Source: Gulosibacter macacae
GTDB lineage: Bacteria; Actinomycetota; Actinomycetes; Actinomycetales; Microbacteriaceae
Length of the DNA stretch: 64,000 nucleotides
Assembly: GCF_003865375.1 (NCBI RefSeq)
Contig: NZ_RQVS01000003.1
Span: forward strand, 154,800-218,799
Reading direction: 5' to 3'
Each line of letters starts with the position of its first letter. The stretch's first letter is position 1. Positions 20,054 to 28,752 of this stretch are shown piece by piece. The translations under genes were made by a program, and so were the position numbers. Below the pieces are notes generated by a model, which saw only the letters and a list, made by a program, of their open reading frames with translations, was not told the DNA's origin and made no database searches.

Positions 20054-20090
20054 AGTGAACTGCGGCAATGCCGCGAAAGGAGGTGCCGAA

Positions 20091-20426
20091 ATGGTGCTAG
20101 CACGACATGAAATGGGCGAAGTGCTCCGTGACGTTCGGCTGCGCCGTGGCGACACGCTTCGACAGGTGGCAGGTCGCGCATCGGTGGCGCTGGGCTACCT
20201 CTCGGAGATTGAGCGCGGGCAGAAAGAGGCCTCGAGCGAGATTCTCGCTTCGGTGGCGGAAGCCCTCGACACTCCGCTTTCGGACATTTATCACCAGGTG
20301 GGTAATCGCATCGCGCAGCACGAGCGTCGCGAACTGCGCGAGCGTCGCTTCGCGCCCGTGATTCCCGACACGATTCCTGAAGAGCTCGTGGCCCAGGTGG
20401 GCCCGGTTGAGAAGGTCGCGAACTAA
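20091..20426 (+). CDS. clgR: ClgR-family XRE transcription factor
   Basis: The 111-residue DNA-binding protein has a lambda-repressor-type helix-turn-helix at about residues 9-63 (LRQVAGRASVALGYLSEIER is its recognition region) and a short charged tail. Size, sequence and position between pgsA/cinA and recA match ClgR, the activator of clpP1P2 and clpC genes in Corynebacterium, Streptomyces and mycobacteria. The C-terminus is KVAN and lacks the AA degron of the Streptomyces protein. AAAGGAGGT stands 7 bases before the ATG, the strongest ribosome-binding site in this region. The upstream region holds three stacked control motifs. Confidence 0.88.
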   Translation: MVLARHEMGEVLRDVRLRRGDTLRQVAGRASVALGYLSEIERGQKEASSEILASVAEALDTPLSDIYHQVGNRIAQHERRELRERRFAPVIPDTIPEELVAQVGPVEKVAN

Positions 20427-20438
20427 CAGTTCGCAATG

Positions 20439-20478
20439 ATGACGGGGTCCGCATCCATTCGGATGCGGACCCCGTCAT
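20439..20478. terminator. Bidirectional hairpin terminator after clgR
   Basis: A perfect 18-bp stem (ATGACGGGGTCCGCATCC and its complement) with a 4-nt loop is followed by TTT on the plus strand. It lies between clgR and a convergent membrane protein gene. The stem core is shared with 2952-2989. Confidence 0.8.
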
Positions 20479-20503
20479 TTGTGCGTTGGTCGCCCTGTGC
20501 GCC

Positions 20504-20971
20504 CTAGTTGCCCTGCATGAAGAGATAGATGCCGAGGGCGGTGAAACCGGCGCCCACGGCGATGGCCGCAAACTGCATCGGGATGAAGAAGAGCGTGTGC
20601 TGATCGATGAATCGCGGGCGTACCTGCAGTCGCTCTTGCGCGACGAGCGCGTCGACCTGCGCGAACGCCTCTTCTTGCGAGGTTGGCACCGCGAACTGAG
20701 GCGAGAGTTGCACGGGAGCCTGCGCAACAATGCGACGCAACTCTTCGGTGCGTGCGACGGTCCACTCATCGAGCTTCTGCTCGGGGCCCGTGCGGTTGAA
20801 GCGCACGCCCACCAGGAACGCGAGGGCCGCACCGATGATGGCGGCGACCGCGACGAAGATTCCGCCAGCACCGTCGAGCATCTTCGCCGCGCTTGCGATC
20901 GCGAGTGCGATAGCAATGAGCAACCCAGGGATTCCAAGGGCGAGCCCGCCCCATCCGCGCCAAATAATCAT
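20504..20971 (-). CDS. Small membrane protein of unknown function
   Basis: This 155-residue protein has two N-terminal membrane helices (about residues 8-28 and 36-56), a central soluble segment of about 65 residues rich in Gln/Glu/Arg (LDEWTVARTEELRRIV), and a C-terminal helix (about 130-152). I do not recognise the family. It is transcribed away from DUF3046/recA and converges with clgR. The ATG at 20971 begins MIIWRGWGG and no other start is better supported. Codon use matches its neighbours. Confidence 0.72.
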   Translation of the reverse strand: MIIWRGWGGLALGIPGLLIAIALAIASAAKMLDGAGGIFVAVAAIIGAALAFLVGVRFNRTGPEQKLDEWTVARTEELRRIVAQAPVQLSPQFAVPTSQEEAFAQVDALVAQERLQVRPRFIDQHTLFFIPMQFAAIAVGAGFTALGIYLFMQGN

Positions 20972-21017
20972 GTGTGCACGCTATCGAGCGCGGTGCGGTG
21001 AACCAATGGGCCGCAAG

Positions 21018-21023
21018 TACGAT
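21018..21023 (+). promoter_or_regulatory. Leaderless -10 element (TACGAT) of the DUF3046 gene
   Basis: TACGAT ends 6 bases before the ATG at 21030, which decides the start against the earlier ATG at 21006. Confidence 0.5.
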
Positions 21024-21029
21024 ATTCGG

Positions 21030-21254
21030 ATGCGTACGAGTGAGTTTCAGCGGGCCGTGGCCGACGAATTTGGTGCGGCCTATGGTGCGACCGTGGTGCG
21101 CGATGTGGTGCTTGACGCGCTCGCCGATCGCACGGCGCAGGAAGCCCTTGATGCTGGCGAGGATCCGCGTCGTGTGTGGGAAGCGCTGTGCGCTGCCATG
21201 GATGTGCCTCGCGATCGTTGGTATGGCGTCGGGCGACTCGATCCGCGCCGCTAG
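21030..21254 (+). CDS. DUF3046 protein
   Basis: The 74-residue acidic protein begins MRTSEFQRAVADEFG and ends DRWYGVGRLDPRR, matching the DUF3046 family, which in mycobacteria (Rv2738c) also sits immediately upstream of recA. Its function is unknown. The start at 21030 gives the family's usual length and follows a leaderless -10 box. The gap to recA is 272 bases and contains the SOS box, so recA is expressed independently. Confidence 0.85.
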   Translation: MRTSEFQRAVADEFGAAYGATVVRDVVLDALADRTAQEALDAGEDPRRVWEALCAAMDVPRDRWYGVGRLDPRR

Positions 21255-21311
21255 GGCGGTAGTCGCAAGGATGCAGATATTCGAGATTTCGACACGCCGA
21301 CTCGAAATCAT

Positions 21312-21327
21312 TCGAACACCTGTTCTA
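21312..21327. promoter_or_regulatory. SOS box (LexA operator) of recA
   Basis: TCGAAC-ACCT-GTTCTA matches the actinobacterial LexA consensus TCGAAC-N4-GTTCGA at 11 of 12 arm positions. It lies 200 bases upstream of recA. Nothing else in 21255-21526 was identified apart from the ribosome-binding site AAGGAG. Confidence 0.85.
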
Positions 21328-21526
21328 ACTCGCGTAGTGTCTACCGCAGGTGCTGTGGACGGCCATTCATCCACAGGGGTAGGTGTGCGCCGAGCGAATG
21401 TCGGAGGCTCAACCTAACCTGTGGGCGTCAGGTCGAAAGCGGACCAATCCGCCTTGTCGAAGCGCTCTCCATCAGCGCGAGGCAGCCTGCAGGCGACAAC
21501 GACACGACTCATAAGGAGAGCACCCC

Positions 21527-22603
21527 ATGGCCGCACCTAAGGACCGCGAAAAGGCCCTCGAATCCGCACTTTCTCAGATCGACCGTCACTTCGGTAAGGG
21601 CTCGGTCATGCGCCTCGGGAGTGAAGAGCGCGCCCCCGTCGAAATTATTCCGACCGGTTCGATTGCGCTTGACGCTGCGCTCGGCATTGGTGGTCTTCCC
21701 CGTGGTCGCATCGTTGAGATCTACGGTCCGGAATCGTCCGGTAAGACGACGGTTGCCCTGCACGCCATCGCCAATGTGCAGCGCCAGGGCGGCATCGCCG
21801 CCTTCATTGACGCTGAGCACGCACTCGACCCCGACTACGCCCAGAAGCTTGGCGTCGACATCGACCAGCTGCTTGTCTCGCAGCCCGACACGGGTGAGCA
21901 GGCCCTCGAGATCACCGACATGCTCGTGCGCTCGGGTGCCGTCGACCTCGTGGTCATCGACTCGGTGGCGGCCCTCACGCCGCGTGCTGAGATCGAAGGC
22001 GAGATGGGTGACACCCATGTTGGTCTGCAGGCGCGCCTCATGTCGCAGGCGCTACGCAAGCTCACCGGTGGGCTGAGCCAGACCAAGACCACTGCGATCT
22101 TCATCAACCAGCTGCGTGAAAAGGTCGGCGTGTTCTTCGGTAGCCCCGAAACCACCTCGGGCGGTAAGGCACTGAAGTTCTACGCCTCGGTGCGACTCGA
22201 CATCCGCCGTATCGAGACGCTCAAGGACGGCTCCGACGCAGTCGGCAACCGCACCCGCGTCAAGGTCGTCAAGAACAAGATGGCACCGCCCTTCAAGCAG
22301 GCCGAGTTCGACATCCTCTTCGGCGTCGGCATCTCGCGCGAGGGCTCGCTCATTGACTACGGTGTCGACCACGGCATCGTGACGAAGTCGGGATCGTGGT
22401 TCACCTACGACGGCGACCAGCTCGGCCAGGGCAAGGAAAATGCTCGCCGCTACCTCCTCGAGAACCCCGAGGTTGCCGCTGAGATTGAAGACCGCATCCT
22501 CATCAAGCTCGGCATTCGCGAAGACCCGAACGCCGGCGTCATCGACCCGGCCACGGGCGAGGTGCTCGACGCTGACAGCTTCGAAGAACGACTCGGTGCT
22601 TAG
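21527..22603 (+). CDS. recA: Recombinase RecA
   Basis: The 358-residue protein has Walker A GPESSGKT (residues 67-74), Walker [13 protein letters not shown]1/L2 DNA-binding loops ([28 protein letters not shown]) and an acidic C-terminus. It drives homologous recombination and triggers LexA self-cleavage. No intein is present, unlike in some mycobacteria. The start follows AAGGAG by 8 bases. It is LexA-controlled through the SOS box at 21312. The last 16 bases, including the stop codon, are duplicated just downstream. Confidence 0.97.
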   Translation: MAAPKDREKALESALSQIDRHFGKGSVMRLGSEERAPVEIIPTGSIALDAALGIGGLPRGRIVEIYGPESSGKTTVALHAIANVQRQGGIAAFIDAEHALDPDYAQKLGVDIDQLLVSQPDTGEQALEITDMLVRSGAVDLVVIDSVAALTPRAEIEGEMGDTHVGLQARLMSQALRKLTGGLSQTKTTAIFINQLREKVGVFFGSPETTSGGKALKFYASVRLDIRRIETLKDGSDAVGNRTRVKVVKNKMAPPFKQAEFDILFGVGISREGSLIDYGVDHGIVTKSGSWFTYDGDQLGQGKENARRYLLENPEVAAEIEDRILIKLGIREDPNAGVIDPATGEVLDADSFEERLGA

Positions 22604-22621
22604 GTAACGACTCGGTGCTTA
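22587..22621 (+). repeat. Tandem duplication of the recA 3' end
   Basis: AACGACTCGGTGCTTA (22587-22602), which includes the recA stop, is repeated exactly at 22606-22621 with a 19-base period. Confidence 0.9.
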
Positions 22622-22628
22622 ATTGAAG

Positions 22629-22677
22629 TCGATACAGGGGTGTCCGGTCTGGAGCTGATCGGGCACCCCTGTGTCGA
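22629..22677 (+). terminator. Hairpin between recA and recX
   Basis: A 17-bp stem with two G-U pairs (TCGATACAGGGGTGTCC opposite GGGCACCCCTGTGTCGA region) has a 15-nt loop and lies between recA and recX. It would let only part of the transcripts reach recX, as described for E. coli. Confidence 0.6.
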
Positions 22678-22698
22678 TGTTGAGCGGGAGACAAACGA

Positions 22699-23553
22699 AT
22701 GACAACAGACGACCATCTCGCCGAGGTCATCGCCTTCCCCGGTGCGTGGCAACGGACTGATGCGCGCCAGCAGGCTGAGCCAGACGCCGATCGGGACGCA
22801 GCTGAAAGTGACGGCGCAACCGACACCATCTCTACTCTGCAGCAGCGCATCCGCGCGGTTGAGACTCGCGAGCGAGTCGAGCACGCGGTTGCTGCGCAAG
22901 ACGAGCCGGCCGCTGAGACGGAGCCACGGCGGCGCGAGCAATTGCGCCCGGCGGGGAACGTGCGGAAGCTTGGCGGACGTAGCCGCGTGCAGTTCCGACC
23001 AAGCGATGATGAAGCCGATCAGGAAGCCCACACCCACGCACACTCTCCCTCGAACGTCACGGCGCTTCCGGGGAGTGCGGGGAACGCAGATCTCATCGCC
23101 GGCGCCAGCGATCTGCTCGTGCGCTGGCTCGGCAGGGCACCACATTCAATTCGCGACGCCCGGCGCTATTTGCGCGAGATGTTCGAAGGACTCGGCGAGC
23201 TCGATATCGAGAACATCCTCGACCGGATGCAAGAGCTCGGCTACCTCAACGACCGCGTTTTCGCCGAACAACTTCGCGACGGCAAGTTCGCGCGCAAAGG
23301 CCTCGGGCAAGGCACGATGCGGCTCGAACTGCGAAAGCTCGGCATCGCCGACGACATCATCGCCGAAGTGCTTGGTGACCTCGATGTCGACGACGAGTAC
23401 GAAAGGGCCCTCGACCTCGCGCGCGAGCGTGCTCGACGTAGCAGAGGACTCGACTACGACACCGCATTTCGACGCATCCACGGTTACCTCGCCCGTCGCG
23501 GCTTTGGCGGCGAACTCGCCACCCGAGCTGTCCGCACCGCACTCAGCGACTAG
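22699..23553 (+). CDS. recX: RecA regulator RecX
   Basis: The 284-residue protein carries the RecX three-helix repeats in its C-terminal half (about residues 135-284: ARRYLREMFEG, ILDRMQELGYLNDRVFAEQ, KLGIADDIIAEVL, RIHGYLARRGF). RecX binds and caps RecA filaments. The first 130 residues are a polar, low-complexity extension rich in Ala/Glu/Arg/Gln, common in actinobacterial RecX. It follows recA by 95 bases, with a hairpin between, so the expression ratio is probably kept low. Confidence 0.9.
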   Translation: MTTDDHLAEVIAFPGAWQRTDARQQAEPDADRDAAESDGATDTISTLQQRIRAVETRERVEHAVAAQDEPAAETEPRRREQLRPAGNVRKLGGRSRVQFRPSDDEADQEAHTHAHSPSNVTALPGSAGNADLIAGASDLLVRWLGRAPHSIRDARRYLREMFEGLGELDIENILDRMQELGYLNDRVFAEQLRDGKFARKGLGQGTMRLELRKLGIADDIIAEVLGDLDVDDEYERALDLARERARRSRGLDYDTAFRRIHGYLARRGFGGELATRAVRTALSD

Positions 23554-23590
23554 CGTGCTGAGGCGCATGTCTGCTGCGAGGCGCCGCTGA

Positions 23591-23596
23591 CTAGAC
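23591..23596 (+). promoter_or_regulatory. -10 element (TAGACT) upstream of the SulP gene
   Basis: TAGACT would start transcription near 23603. A 14-codon ATG frame (23601-23645) ends in a TGA that overlaps the AAAGGGG ribosome-binding site (23645-23651); it may be a leader peptide or chance. Confidence 0.4.
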
Positions 23597-23660
23597 TGGA
23601 GATGGTCGTCGATTGTGGCGCCATGACCGGGCGCAACCGCCCTGAAAGGGGTGCATTGTC

Positions 23661-25331
23661 CTGTCCGCCTCCCCGAGAAGCACGCGCGTTGTCAGCACAC
23701 TTGCCCAGCGCATCCTCCCGCAACGCAACGATTACGCGCAGCTAGGCCGTACTTGGCGCGTTGACGTCACTGCCGGTATCACGGTGGCAATTGTCGCGCT
23801 CCCGCTTGCCCTCGCCTTTGGTATCTCCTCCGGCGTCTCCGCAGCCGCGGGACTCGTGACCGCGGTCGTGGCCGGCATCGTCGCGGCCATCTTCGGCGGT
23901 TCGAATGTGCAGGTGTCGGGACCCACGGGCGCTATGGCGGTCATCCTCGCACCGGTCGTGGCCGTGCACGGGGCAGAATCGGTGCCGCTACTCGCGCTCA
24001 TGGCGGGCGTACTCCTCGTCGTCATGGGACTCAGCGGTCTCGGACGAGCGGTGTCACTCATTCCCTGGACCGTTGTCGAGGGCTTCACCCTCGGCATCGC
24101 CGCGATCATCTTCTTGCAACAGGTGCCAATGGCACTCGGCACGACCGCATCCGTTGGGATGAATCCGGGGCTCGCGGCCATTGCAGCGTTCGGGACCGCT
24201 GATTGGGGGACCGCGCTCGTCACGCTCGCCATCGTCGCGGGAGTCTGGGGCCTCATCCTGCTGCTGCCCAAAGTGCACCCGGCGATTCCGGCGAGCTTGG
24301 TGGCGGTGATCCTCGCCACCGTCGCGACGTTCGTGTTCACGCTGCCGGTGCCCACCATCGGCACACTCCCGACCGCATTGCCCGCGCCCGCGCTCCCGAG
24401 CTTCGACCTGGCACGGCTCGGAGAGCTTGCCATGCCAGCCTTCGGCATCGCAGTCCTCGCGGCCATCGAATCCCTGCTCTCGGCCCGCGTCGCCTCACGC
24501 ATGGCCGACACCGGCCCCTACTCACCCGACCGCGAACTCAGCGGGCAGGGTCTCGCGTCAATCGCATCCGGGCTGTTTGGCGGCATGCCTGCGACTGGCG
24601 CCATTGCCCGCACGGCAGTCAATGTGAAATCAGGGGCACGCACGCGCCTGAGTGCCATCGTTCACGGTGTGCTCTTGCTCGTGGTCATCTACCTCGGCTC
24701 GACGCTCGTCGCCCACATCCCGCTCGCTGCTCTCGCGGGAGTGCTCATGGCGACCGCCACCCGCATGGTGTCGCCCGAAACGGTGCGGTCAATCTTCAAG
24801 GCGAGTCGGGCCGATGTGCTCATCTTCTTTCTCACCGCTGCGATCACCTTGGCGTTCGACCTCATCGTTGCTATTCAAATCGGTTTGGTGTTGGCGGCGA
24901 TCGTGGCGCTCAAGCACGTCGCTGATCAGGCCGGCGTGCGCCGTGAGTCACTGCCGGGCGAGCGGCTTCCCGGTGATGAACGCATCGCGCTCGTTCGAAT
25001 TGATGGCGCAATGTTTTTCGGCGCGGCCGACCGACTGCAGCGTGAGTTCAATGAGTTCACTGGCATCGAGGTCGTCATCATTCGGCTCTCGCACTTGAGC
25101 GGACTCGATGCGACCGGGGCGAACGCCCTCGTCGATATCATTCACACGTTCGAGCATCGCGGCGTCACCGTTCTGCTCAAGGGATTGAAGCCCGAACACC
25201 AGCGCGTCGCGCGTGCGTTTGGTGTGCGGGCGGCGCTCCGTGACGAAGCGCACGTATTTGACTCACTCGAGGATGCGGTGGCCCACGCCCGTAGCCACAT
25301 CGAGCGTGGACCCTGGCAACCCGCGAGCTAG
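23661..25331 (+). CDS. SulP/SLC26-family anion transporter with STAS domain
   Basis: The protein has about 12 membrane segments, beginning with VTAGITVAIVALPLALAFGI, and a C-terminal STAS domain (about the last 110 residues; LSHLSGLDATGANALVD). SulP proteins move sulfate, bicarbonate or related anions across the inner membrane. No ATG, GTG or TTG lies in frame between the stop at 23643 and the GTG at 23784, which would cut into the first membrane helix. The likely start is a non-standard codon: CTG at 23661 (9 bases after AAAGGGG, chosen here; 556 residues) or ATT at 23655. The gene ends against a nested hairpin. Confidence 0.8.
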   Translation: MSASPRSTRVVSTLAQRILPQRNDYAQLGRTWRVDVTAGITVAIVALPLALAFGISSGVSAAAGLVTAVVAGIVAAIFGGSNVQVSGPTGAMAVILAPVVAVHGAESVPLLALMAGVLLVVMGLSGLGRAVSLIPWTVVEGFTLGIAAIIFLQQVPMALGTTASVGMNPGLAAIAAFGTADWGTALVTLAIVAGVWGLILLLPKVHPAIPASLVAVILATVATFVFTLPVPTIGTLPTALPAPALPSFDLARLGELAMPAFGIAVLAAIESLLSARVASRMADTGPYSPDRELSGQGLASIASGLFGGMPATGAIARTAVNVKSGARTRLSAIVHGVLLLVVIYLGSTLVAHIPLAALAGVLMATATRMVSPETVRSIFKASRADVLIFFLTAAITLAFDLIVAIQIGLVLAAIVALKHVADQAGVRRESLPGERLPGDERIALVRIDGAMFFGAADRLQREFNEFTGIEVVIIRLSHLSGLDATGANALVDIIHTFEHRGVTVLLKGLKPEHQRVARAFGVRAALRDEAHVFDSLEDAVAHARSHIERGPWQPAS

Positions 25332-25347
25332 CGAAAGCCGCTTCTCG

Positions 25348-25417
25348 GCAAGTGGCCCTCTCGTGGTCAAGTGGCCCACCCATGGGTGGGGGAGTTCGTC
25401 ACGAGAGGGCCACTTGC
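25348..25417. terminator. Nested long hairpin between convergent genes
   Basis: An outer perfect 18-bp stem (GCAAGTGGCCCTCTCGTG at 25348-25365 with 25400-25417) encloses the 16-base palindrome CCCACCCATGGGTGGG (25375-25390). It lies between the SulP stop and the ABC-F stop and could serve both as terminator. Confidence 0.75.
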
Positions 25418-25423
25418 GCCAAT

Positions 25424-27073
25424 TCATTCACTCGCGGTGAGCGGTTCGAGCAGGATGCGACGGCCGGCCCAGCGAGACCGCAGCCACACATCGTGGCTCG
25501 CGATCACCACGGCCCTTGGATATTGCGGAAGCACCCGTTCCAACTCTTCCGCGAGCGCGAGCGCGAGGTGGTTGGTCGGCTCATCCAGCAGCAAGAGCGC
25601 GGGCGGCTCGGCCACAAGCGAGGCAAGCGCCACCCGTCGCCGCTGCCCGTACGACAATTCGCGTAGCGGTTTCGCGCTCGCCTCGGCATCGAGCAAACCC
25701 AGCTCTGACAGTGAGGGCGCTGCATCCGGTCGCCGCAGCGCCGCCCGGTAGGCATTCGCAGCAGTCATAGCGAGGTCAGGCCAGGAATCGTATTGCGCGA
25801 GAAGCCCCACGGTGCCGACCCGCTTGACGGAACCAGCATCCGCGTCGAGTTGGCCGGCAAGGAGCGCCAGCAATGTCGACTTACCGGCGCCATTCGGTCC
25901 CTCAATCAGGATGCGGTCTTGGCGAGCGATCTCGAGGCTCACCGGCTGCATCCGGCCCGCGACCGCGGCATCGGCGACGACGGCGAGTGGCACCTCGCCC
26001 CCACGCTCGCGATGCGCGAAACCGCGGAATCGCAGCGGTTCGGGTGGCGGTGCGACGGGAGATCGGTCGAGCGCGGCGAGCTGCGCCCGCGCCTGCCGCA
26101 GGCGCGCCCCTACGGTCTTTGCCGCCCGATCCGCCTCGAATTTCTTCGCAACCCCAGCCTCGCCGCGCGGCTCCGTCGTGTGAAAGATATCGCGGGCCTC
26201 GATGTCGATCACCCGCTGCAGACGAGCCCGTTCGAGCTGTTCCTGCGCGAACGCGGCTCGCCACTGTTCGAGTTCGCCGGCCCGTTGGCGCAGATACGCA
26301 CTGAACCCGCCACTTGACCTCGCGCCCTGCCTGACGCCATCGCGCGCGCCGTGTGGTCCGACCTTAGGGTCGAGATCTACGATGCCCGTCGCCACCTCGT
26401 CGAGGAAGGCACGATCGTGGCTCGCGAAGAGCACGGGGCCAGACCAACTGCGCAACTCGTTCGACACGAACGCGCGCGCTGAGTCATCAAGGTGGTTCGT
26501 CGGTTCGTCGAGCAGCAATGCGACTGGCGCTTCGAGAAGCAGGGCCGCGAGTGCCAGGCGGCGGCGCTGACCTCCCGACAGCTCGGCGATCGGACGATCG
26601 CGAGCGAAGCCACCGAGCCCGACTCCGGCGAGCACCGACTCGATGCGGGCATCCAATTGCCACAGACCACGCTGTTCTGCCTCGGCGAGCGCGCGCTCGT
26701 ACTCTCGCGCCGCATCCTCGTCATCGGCAAGCTGCAGGGCCGCGGCTTCGAGCCGATCACCAATCGCCCGCACCGGAGCAACTGCGTCGTCAATCACCTC
26801 GCCAATACGCACATGCGCAGCGGGCGCTAATTCTTGGCCAAGCAGCCCAATCGTCGCAGGCGAACGCACCAGACCCGCATCCGGTTCGAGCTGGCCCGCG
26901 AGCGCCGCGAGCAACGTTGATTTGCCGGCGCCATTCGCACCGATGAGACCGATTCGTTCGCCGGGGCCAACGACGAAATCGATATCGTCGAGTACGCGGC
27001 GCCCACCGCGAACGACCGTGAGACCCGTTGCTTGCAATTGCGCCGATCGTTGGCGCGACACATCGTGTGCCAT
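25424..27073 (-). CDS. ABC-F family ATPase
   Basis: The 549-residue protein has two fused ABC ATPase domains and no membrane segments: Walker A motifs GANGAGKST and GPNGAGKST, signature motifs LSGGQRRR and LSYGQRRR, and DEPTNHL twice. A charged linker between the domains (about 255-340) corresponds to the P-site-tRNA-interaction motif. ABC-F proteins bind the ribosomal E site and either tune translation or protect it from antibiotics; which applies here cannot be told from sequence. The ATG at 27073 follows GGAGGGGA. Longer frames upstream lack a ribosome-binding site. Confidence 0.88.
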   Translation of the reverse strand: MAHDVSRQRSAQLQATGLTVVRGGRRVLDDIDFVVGPGERIGLIGANGAGKSTLLAALAGQLEPDAGLVRSPATIGLLGQELAPAAHVRIGEVIDDAVAPVRAIGDRLEAAALQLADDEDAAREYERALAEAEQRGLWQLDARIESVLAGVGLGGFARDRPIAELSGGQRRRLALAALLLEAPVALLLDEPTNHLDDSARAFVSNELRSWSGPVLFASHDRAFLDEVATGIVDLDPKVGPHGARDGVRQGARSSGGFSAYLRQRAGELEQWRAAFAQEQLERARLQRVIDIEARDIFHTTEPRGEAGVAKKFEADRAAKTVGARLRQARAQLAALDRSPVAPPPEPLRFRGFAHRERGGEVPLAVVADAAVAGRMQPVSLEIARQDRILIEGPNGAGKSTLLALLAGQLDADAGSVKRVGTVGLLAQYDSWPDLAMTAANAYRAALRRPDAAPSLSELGLLDAEASAKPLRELSYGQRRRVALASLVAEPPALLLLDEPTNHLALALAEELERVLPQYPRAVVIASHDVWLRSRWAGRRILLEPLTASE

Positions 27074-27201
27074 AAGATCCCCTCCCCGGATGCATCCGGG
27101 AGCTGTGATAGTTCCCCGGCGGGCACGCGACGGTGCCGCAGACGCGGGGCGGAAAATCAGCGCAGGAACATGCCGACGATGGTACACGCCGCACTCGAAC
27201 G

Positions 27202-27207
27202 TAGAAT
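27202..27207 (+). promoter_or_regulatory. Leaderless -10 element (TAGAAT) of miaB
   Basis: TAGAAT ends 9 bases before the ATG at 27217; the miaB-miaA pair would start here. Confidence 0.55.
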
Positions 27208-27216
27208 TGGCGCATC

Positions 27217-28752
27217 ATGACCGAAACCGCCACCCGTATTGCCCCGTCGTCCGCCGCCTTCAACGCCGACGGCTCCCAGCGCAGCTTCTTCGTGCGCACA
27301 CTCGGCTGCCAGATGAACGTGCACGACTCCGAACGCATCTCTGGTTCACTCCTCGCCGCCGGCTATGTCGAGGCGGCCACCGAAGACGCCGATGTGCTCG
27401 TGATCAACACCTGCGCCGTGCGTGAGAACGCCGCCACGAAGCTCTACGGCAACCTCGGTCACCTCGCCTCGGTGAAGCGACAGCACGAGGGCATGCAGAT
27501 CGCGGTGGGCGGCTGCCTCGCGCAGATGGAGCAGGACGAGATCGTCCGCAAGGCGCCACAGGTCGATGTCGTGTTCGGCACACACAACATGGGTTCGTTG
27601 CCCGTGCTGCTCGAGCGCGCCCGACACAACGAAGAAGCCCAGGTTGAGCTGCTCGAATCGCTCGAAACCTTCCCCTCGACGCTCCCGACGAAGCGTGACT
27701 CGACCTACTCGGGCTGGGTATCGATTTCAGTCGGATGCAACAACACCTGCACGTTCTGCATCGTGCCGTCACTGCGTGGCAAAGAGAAGGATCGCCGTCC
27801 GGGCGACATCCTCGCCGAGGTGCGCGCGCTCGTTGATCAGGGTGCCATCGAGGTGACGTTGCTCGGTCAGAACGTGAACTCCTACGGCGTGGAGTTCGGT
27901 GACAAGCTCGCGTTCGGCAAGTTGCTCCGGGCCTGCGGTGAAATTGATGGGCTCGAGCGGGTGCGGTTCACGAGCCCGCATCCAGCCGCCTTCACCGACG
28001 ATGTCATCGATGCGATGGCGGAGACGCCGAATGTGATGCCGCAGCTGCACATGCCGCTGCAATCGGGTTCTGACCGCATCCTGCGCGAGATGCGCCGCTC
28101 ATACCGCTCGAAGAAGTTCCTCGGCATCCTCGAGCGGGTGCGCGAACGCATGCCGCACGCGGCGATTTCGACCGATATCATCGTGGGCTTCCCGGGCGAA
28201 ACCGAAGAAGACTTCCAAGAGACGATGCGGGTGGTTGAGGCCTCGCGATTCGCGAATGCCTTCACTTTCCAGTACTCGATTCGTGATGGCACGCCCGCCG
28301 CAACGATGGCCGATCAGGTGCCGAAGGAAGTAGTGCAGGAGCGCTTTGAGCGCCTCGTTGAGCTGCAGCACCGCATCTCGCTCGAAGAGAACGAGCAGCT
28401 CGTGGGCACGCGTCAGCAGGTGCTTGTTTCGGTCGACGAGGGTAAGAAGGATGGCGCCACGCATCGGCTCACGGGCCGCGCCGAAGACAATCGCCTCGTG
28501 CACTTTGCGGTGCCTGAGGGGTCGGAGACGCCGCGCCCGGGAGACGTTGTCGACGTTGAGATCACGCGCGGCGCGCCGAGCTACCTGCTCGCGGATGCTC
28601 CTGACGGGGCGCCGCTGCGTATCCGTCGTACACGAGCCGGCGATGCCTGGGATGCGGCGCAGGCTGCTTCCTGCGGCACCGGTAGTGCCGACACTGCCGT
28701 GGGTGCAGTGAACCTGGGTCTGCCGACGCTGCGCATCGGCGCCCCCCAGTGA
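27217..28752 (+). CDS. miaB: tRNA-2-methylthio-N6-isopentenyladenosine synthase
   Basis: The 511-residue radical-SAM methylthiotransferase adds the 2-methylthio group to i6A37 of tRNA. The N-terminal domain supplies three Cys for one iron-sulfur cluster ([21 protein letters not shown]). The radical-SAM motif is CNNTCTFC. The C-terminal TRAM domain ends near residue 465. A 45-residue tail beyond the TRAM domain is specific to this lineage. The stop overlaps the GTG of miaA (GTGA), so the enzyme that makes i6A and the one that modifies it are coupled. Confidence 0.95.
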   Translation: MTETATRIAPSSAAFNADGSQRSFFVRTLGCQMNVHDSERISGSLLAAGYVEAATEDADVLVINTCAVRENAATKLYGNLGHLASVKRQHEGMQIAVGGCLAQMEQDEIVRKAPQVDVVFGTHNMGSLPVLLERARHNEEAQVELLESLETFPSTLPTKRDSTYSGWVSISVGCNNTCTFCIVPSLRGKEKDRRPGDILAEVRALVDQGAIEVTLLGQNVNSYGVEFGDKLAFGKLLRACGEIDGLERVRFTSPHPAAFTDDVIDAMAETPNVMPQLHMPLQSGSDRILREMRRSYRSKKFLGILERVRERMPHAAISTDIIVGFPGETEEDFQETMRVVEASRFANAFTFQYSIRDGTPAATMADQVPKEVVQERFERLVELQHRISLEENEQLVGTRQQVLVSVDEGKKDGATHRLTGRAEDNRLVHFAVPEGSETPRPGDVVDVEITRGAPSYLLADAPDGAPLRIRRTRAGDAWDAAQAASCGTGSADTAVGAVNLGLPTLRIGAPQ

